Shown here: one piece after another, positions 58,920-64,000 of the stretch
How the letters are laid out: every line of letters starts with the position of its first letter
How positions within the stretch are numbered: the first letter of the stretch is position 1
Assembly (NCBI GenBank): GCA_951213105.1
Contig: OX578136.1
Location: forward strand, 151,796,678-151,860,677
Length of the DNA stretch: 64,000 nt
Source of the DNA: Amaurobius ferox
Lineage: Eukaryota; Arthropoda; Arachnida; Araneae; Amaurobiidae
Reading direction: 5' to 3'
Position numbers and translations under genes: made by a program
Notes under the pieces: generated by a model
The model's input: the letters and a program-made list of their open reading frames with translations, nothing else
Database searches by the model: none
What the model was told of the DNA's origin: nothing

Positions 58920-60150
58920 ACAGGATTCAATATAAACTTGTTTATATGTGTCAACAATTATATATATTTCAAAATAATTGTTTATACATCCATATTCATA
59001 CATTATCATACAATTCTGTAGAGTTTAATTTTTCTAGGACCACAATAAATATCAGAATCTAAAAGAAATATGCATCTGGTTTTAATTTCGTACCAAGTTA
59101 TATTCTTTTAAAATATTTCATAGAAATTCTTTAAAAGTTTATTTTTGTTTCAAGTTGGCAACAGGTTAACGATGCCTGTAGTTGCTTTTCGCCTATCTGT
59201 GTTAATATAAACTATTTTGATACCATTATTCTATAGCGCAATCCAAATGACCAATTTCCGCCATATACTGAAATACACATTTCAACCGCGCTTGGCGCGT
59301 TCTCAATTACTAATGGTCTTTACATGTAACACCCAAGGCAAGGATATCAAATTGTGTATTTATTTTTCATAAGAGGCAAAGTGGTGTTAGTTTATTTTAT
59401 TTTATTTTAATCCCTTGCTATCGTCCCCCGTAATTCGAATTTTCGATTTTTTTATTGATCTGAAGGCTGAGGAAGATCAAATGGGACCGAAATAGAGATT
59501 TTGGATAGAGTAGAAATGCTCCATCAATTTGAAAAGTGGTTTGAAATTTTTAAATTATCCCTTTGCATCACCCCTCATTCGAATTTTTGAAATATTAGAT
59601 TTTTTTTTTTCGCAGACCCGGAAACTGAGCCGGATCGAAAGATACCAAAACCCAAGAATTTAGCTAGAATGGACGCGCTCGATAATCGAGGAAAGTGGAT
59701 TTGAGTTTTTTTGATTATGCATTTGCACCGTCGCCTCTAATTTGAATTTTTTGAAATTTTAAATTATTTTGTTCTTTGGTCTCGAAGCTGGGGCGGATCC
59801 GCATGACACCAAAACCAAGATTCCAGCTGAAGTGGGAGTGTTCGATAACTCTGCCACATTATACTCTCACTCAGTTATTTAGCCGCTACCATTTTTATTC
59901 CGGGAATTATATACTCTTGTCTGTCATAGAAAATAAGATTACGAAAATCTCAAATTTCATATAATTCAAGTTCTAATCATCAAAATTACTAAAAATTCTA
60001 TCGAGTCCTATAGTTTCTCGCACAATGTATCTACACAGAATATTTTATAACGGTAGGTGAATTAGGTCTCTGAATTAGTGTGTTCTCGCTAATCCCCCCC
60101 CCCTCTTCATATACCCACACTTACTGTGACAGGCACCTTTACAAAAGTTT
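58920..60150. other. AT-rich DNA with three related blocks
   Basis: Around 59430-59830 three blocks with ctaattcgaattttt-like starts and ggatcgaaa/ggatccgcatgacacc(a)aaa middles look like degenerate tandem units of about 130-140 bases. No gene recognised. Confidence 0.4.
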
Positions 60151-60179
60151 GCGAAATGGGTTCAGGGGTTGATAATTAA

Positions 60180-60745
60180 TATTCATTAGCAAGAAAATTT
60201 GTTTCAAACGATTGCAAAAATCTTCCCCTCCATGGGATTTTGCGATTCCCGTCCATCGTCATAAACGCTCACTTCACTTAAATTCTCCACCTGAACGATT
60301 CGATAAGACTCGTTCCCATTCGAATCAATCTCCCGATAGCGCGACTATTGGAACTGTTGACTAATTATTTCCCACCATAAGTCTCACAATCTCTCGAAAG
60401 AATTCGAAATCCTACTTTCGAATTCGGATCAATATGTACGAGATTCGCCCGATAGCTGACTTATTTTTACAGCTTCTCTCCCCCTCTTCCAGCTCAGGAT
60501 TTTCGAATATTTTCGTTTTCATTTGCATGCGCAATCGAATTTTCAATCGAGGCGGCAGAACAGAACGCCCCTGATAATCGAGGCGAGTAATGAGCGGCAG
60601 CGGTTAACAGTTAATTGAGTGTAACTGACGAAAAGAATCTAAAGCGCTCGGATTAAAATATAGGCGGGAAATAGGGTGGGGAAATGAGTTCTATGAAGCG
60701 AGACGAGCGCCTTCGATGGAATTTTGGAATAGAACAAGAACCCCC
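60180..60745. promoter_or_regulatory. Candidate conserved cis-regulatory element
   Basis: About 560 bases of higher-complexity, CpG-containing sequence carry an octamer atttgcat (60521-60528), several taat-core homeodomain sites (attaatattcattag, ttaattgag), gataag, and ggcgggaa. No open frame of note. Regulatory function is inferred from composition and motif density only. Confidence 0.35.
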
Positions 60746-62400
60746 CACCCCCCACCCCCTCCCGTCAAAGAATCACATCACAAATTTGGGGATTTGATTA
60801 TTTGTTCAAAGAAAGTTTAAAATATAAAATAACTATTATTCAATTCCGAAGGTCTTAAATGCTGATTTATGACTGCCATTCAGAAGAAGATAATTAAAAC
60901 GAGATTACTTTGCGGAAGACACAGACCTTTTTTGACTGCTGCAACTTCTCTGCGGCTTTTTAATCCTTATAATTCACTGATTAGTATTGAAACCTCAGAG
61001 GTCCTCAACTTCTTATGAATTAAGGGTCACATTTAGGACTGGTAGAGGCTCGCGATCGCACGTACAAACAAATGCGGACATATATGCACATATGTACGAA
61101 ACACACGCACGCACATATCCTCACTCAAGCGCATACATTTATACACACATTGGTGCATCAGGAATATGGTTTGTGGGGTGGGGTAGGGGTAATTTTTTTT
61201 TAATCTCGCACTATCTCGCACAAAAATATTCATACTGCATATAACCTTTACTGAAAAATACTGAGCCAGAAAATAAATAATAAAACTGCATAAATCAATA
61301 GTATTATTTTTCATGCAATAACTCCATCGTGGGTATTTCTTTGCATATTTACCTACTACTTCCTCTGGATTGATTCGTACTTATTTACAGATGTACAAGA
61401 ATAACCAAATGATATATGCAAAATTAAAATCAATGTGCATACTACAGTAAAAAAAGTATCCTACAGTGGAAGTAAAAACACCACTTTATCTGTACAAAAC
61501 GATTTTATTTGGATGGCCTGAGTTCCCCTTGGATCCGCTACACACACATACCATAGGCGTAGCTAGAATCCTCGAAATGGGGTGAGGGGGTACGTCAGAA
61601 AGAGGAGCTTGTTGCTCTCTGATAACCTAGAACAGTGGTCTCCAAACATTTTTGGTCCCGTACCCTCAAGTATATAAATAATATATATGATAAGTACATT
61701 AGATGTATGATACAGATATATGATAAATACAAATGCAGGATTTTTTTTATATTTAGTTCTAAACGGACGTTGGTTCTAAAACGGAAGCCCCGTATTCAAA
61801 TACACACGTTTTTTTTTTTTTTTTTTTTTAGTTCTAAACGGTTATTCTAGTAAAGTATTATTTATATAATCATAATATTATTACGTTCATAACCGTGTAA
61901 TCTCTTTTTATGCGGGATTATCTATTTTTTCCTCCCTCTAATTTTCCACCATTCCCTTAATTTTTTAGTTATTTAAAGGTTTAACTTTTTCTTCTCTCAG
62001 TTTTATTTTATAGTTCATATCAATGCGCCTTAATGTTCCATTCATTCGCTTGGCTTAGTGTAATGTGTGGGCTTACATTAGGTTTTAATATCGGTCTGTG
62101 TTGATGTGTTTAGGATTGGGGAGGGGGGGTCTAGGTTTCATTGCCTGTTACCCCACTACGAATTCTCCCTTTGGGTGTTCCATATCCATCTATTCAATTG
62201 TTGATATGTCTGCCACTTTTCAGTTCTTTTTTAACGGCTGTTGAGAAAAGACATTCTCAGTCAATATATAAAACTTGTCTTTGAAAAAGAGTAAGAAAAT
62301 ATTAAATTTTCTTGACGTACCCCTATGTATTAGCCTACATACACCCATACAATCTTTCAGGACTTTTTGTCCAGGGAGGCCAAATGAAACTTTAAGGGGG
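60746..62400. other. AT-rich DNA with hAT-end-like sequence and T-run
   Basis: At 61633 cagtggtctccaaacatttt resembles a hAT terminus with no partner found. A T-run occurs at 61810-61829. Local copies of gatacagatatatgataa-like sequence occur near 61685-61730. Confidence 0.4.
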
Positions 62401-62404
62401 GGGG

Positions 62405-63119
62405 GACTTAGACAGAGACGAAATTGAAGAGAGGCTGGAGGGAAATTCAAGGGGGGGGGGGGGGGGGGCTCAACGGTCTTAAAGAAGGGGCTCACTAAAA
62501 AAAAAATTAATCATTAGCATTTATAAACCATAATAGTTACTATTATATATTTTAATTCATATAAATAAAAAATAATTGCATATTTATATTTGAAAGTTAG
62601 GAGCTGATTATTAATATCCATATAGGTACATCAATATTAATATATAATAATTACAATTGATTTTAATGTAAGCATTAACTAGTAATAAAGCTGTCAATAA
62701 TTTGTAGAAACATTCTGAAAGTTAATACAAGTTAATGCTTAATATTAACTCTTACCTACTTAACAGTTGATTTTGACGCTATAATGTATATCAGTGAACC
62801 CTCACAATAATACAATAGTGTCCTAAATACTATTGTCAAAATTTTTAAATATTTTTAAATTAAATATGTAAATAAAGTGATCATTAGTATAATCACAAAT
62901 TCAGCTAAAATAAAAAATCGTTAGAATGAAAATTAAAACATCTTCAAAACGAAGTAATTTATAAAAAAATCTCATAGAAATACTTTTTTGCAAAATTTGA
63001 ATGTCATTATATATGAAATTTCATATACCTACTAAAAATTTAATATTTTTACAAGGGGGCTGAGTATACCTCTTGGGGGGGGGCTTAGCCCCCTCTGGCC
63101 CCTACCTGGTACCGGCAAT
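62405..63119. mobile_element. Nonautonomous TIR element R2, copy B
   Basis: Same-orientation partner of 19073-20027 without the nested piggyBac-like insert. The left end is eroded and contains a long G-run (62451-62468). The right end ggtaccggcaatg corresponds to gctacggccctg of copy A. Confidence 0.65.
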
Positions 63120-63334
63120 GGGGGGGGGGACAAGTTTTCTGTTTGTCCTATATAAATATATCTAAATGCTGTCACATAAGTAGAAACTAAGTTAATATAA
63201 AATGTCTCCGGGGGGCTTCGCCTCCTCTGGATGTATGCCTGAAAGAAACACTGCGTACACCCAGAGACACGCGTACCCTACTTTGGAGACTACTGACGTA
63301 GAAGGGTGAAATTTTTCACATGTATTGTATTCCC

Positions 63335-63438
63335 ACCCCACTGGGTTCCGGTCTAAATTGGGTGGCACTTCCCGGCCGTCCAAACAGTTACCTTACACCT
63401 TTCTGGTAGGTCGGATGGTCTGGGTCTCAACAGCAACA
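63335..63438 (+). mobile_element. 5'-truncated SINE with 17-bp target duplication
   Basis: The last ~104 bases of the SINE (from ccccactgggttccggtcta to caacagcaaca) are flanked by perfect 17-base copies of acatgtattgtattccc (63318-63334 and 63439-63455). The insertion sits directly upstream of another SINE-tail-like sequence. Confidence 0.92.
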
Positions 63439-63455
63439 ACATGTATTGTATTCCC

Positions 63456-63511
63456 GGCCGTCCAAATGATTGTTCGTGTCCTCTGGACAAGTCGGACGGT
63501 CTGGGTCTTAT
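63456..63511 (+). mobile_element. Variant SINE tail
   Basis: It begins ggccgtccaaatgattgttc, contains gtcctctggacaagtcggac and ends ggtctgggtctta. It shares the last ~20 bases with the main SINE but has a different preceding block, like 45944-45985. It is followed by a 13-base direct repeat (tatccatcatggg at 63511 and again about 21 bases later). Confidence 0.65.
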
Positions 63512-63544
63512 CCATCATGGGACGGTTTGTATCCATCATGGGTC

Positions 63545-64000
63545 AGCACTAGCCTATTTTCAACTCTAAGCGCCATATTATTAAATAAAATGAAACTTAT
63601 CAAAAGAGTTTCAACTTAATGTTTTTAAGAGTGTTACTACTATTGGGGATGAATATATACACATATATTTCATTTCATTTAAATCTTAACTTAATTTTTG
63701 GAGTATAGAAATTGTATTATTCACAAGACTTCCTTCTAAATTAAAAGAACTGCAACAGTAACTATCACACCCCTTCATCTAATTTTAGGCTTCATATTAA
63801 AAAATAGAAGTTGATGAAAAGCGCACATTGCATCAATTCCATATATAACCTGAAATTCTGAAATCTTCCCGGTGTGGCAATATTTAAACTTTCCATGACC
63901 ATATACGTTCTTGGCTACTCTACTTCCAATGCATAAGATTTTAAATTGAAAACGATTATAAAAGAGCAGTTTTGGACAGAAATAGTGGTGCAAAGATAAT
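63545..64000. other. AT-rich right edge, nothing recognised
   Basis: Only a chance frame on the minus strand. Confidence 0.5.

Overview
The window looks like AT-rich, repeat-dense genomic DNA from an animal, most likely an arthropod. A chelicerate such as a spider would fit, but the sequence alone does not prove it. The evidence is an exon of a GATA1/2/3-class transcription factor with consensus splice sites, SINEs built from 5S rRNA and tRNA, Tc1/mariner, hAT-like and piggyBac-like transposon relics, very long intron-like AT-rich stretches, and many microsatellites. There are no operons, ribosome binding sites or prokaryotic gene layout, and most open frames are chance frames in low-complexity DNA.

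The only confidently recognised host gene is on the minus strand at 13339-13633: an acceptor, an 87-nt 5' UTR with a tiny upstream ORF, the start codon, 69 codons and a phase-1 donor. The peptide carries the acidic block and the tyrosine-containing block typical of the N terminus of GATA2/GATA3 (grain in flies). The acceptor upstream of the ATG means a noncoding first exon lies at higher coordinates. The best candidate is a CpG-rich island at about 48960-49500, with CCAAT, CRE-like, GC-box and GATA motifs and a good minus-strand donor at 48959. If that is right, about 35 kb of the window is the first intron, and everything left of 13338 is the next intron. The zinc-finger exons are not in the window.

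Layout. 1-600: degenerate tandem array of about 190-bp units. 600-5056: AT-rich, one weak exon candidate. 5059-6220: reverse-transcriptase relic and possible 3' UTR. 7516-8290: copy of a repeat found again at 41735-42545. 10.2-12.5 kb: GC-richer patches and a perfect hairpin. 13.1-13.6 kb: minisatellite and GATA exon. 18.5-21.6 kb: chimeric SINEs, a TIR element with a nested piggyBac-like insert, and a 40-43-bp satellite. 23.5-27.4 kb: hAT-like element, SINE with perfect target duplications, dispersed repeats. 31.7-32.4 kb: mariner transposase relic. 34.7-35.15 kb: long TA/CA microsatellite. 37.8-38.4 kb: inverted partner of the 25.4-kb repeat. 41.2-42.6 kb: adjoining hAT-like elements. 44.4-44.6 kb: short inverted-repeat element and a 48-bp palindrome. 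46.8-47.1 kb: 32-bp satellite with a nested SINE fragment. 48.96-49.5 kb: promoter-like island. 49.7-52.6 kb: AT-rich, nothing recognised. 52657-54080: complete but dead Tc1-like element. 54.9-56.6 kb: two neighbouring fold-back structures. 57.5-57.9 kb: unidentified coding-like segment. 60.2-60.75 kb: GC-richer candidate enhancer. 62.4-63.5 kb: second copy of the TIR element and nested SINE tails.

The most interesting theme is the SINE family. Two copies fuse a near full-length 5S rRNA head to a tRNA-like unit, one copy has only the tRNA head with intact A and B boxes, and several insertions consist only of the 3' tail yet have their own target duplications.
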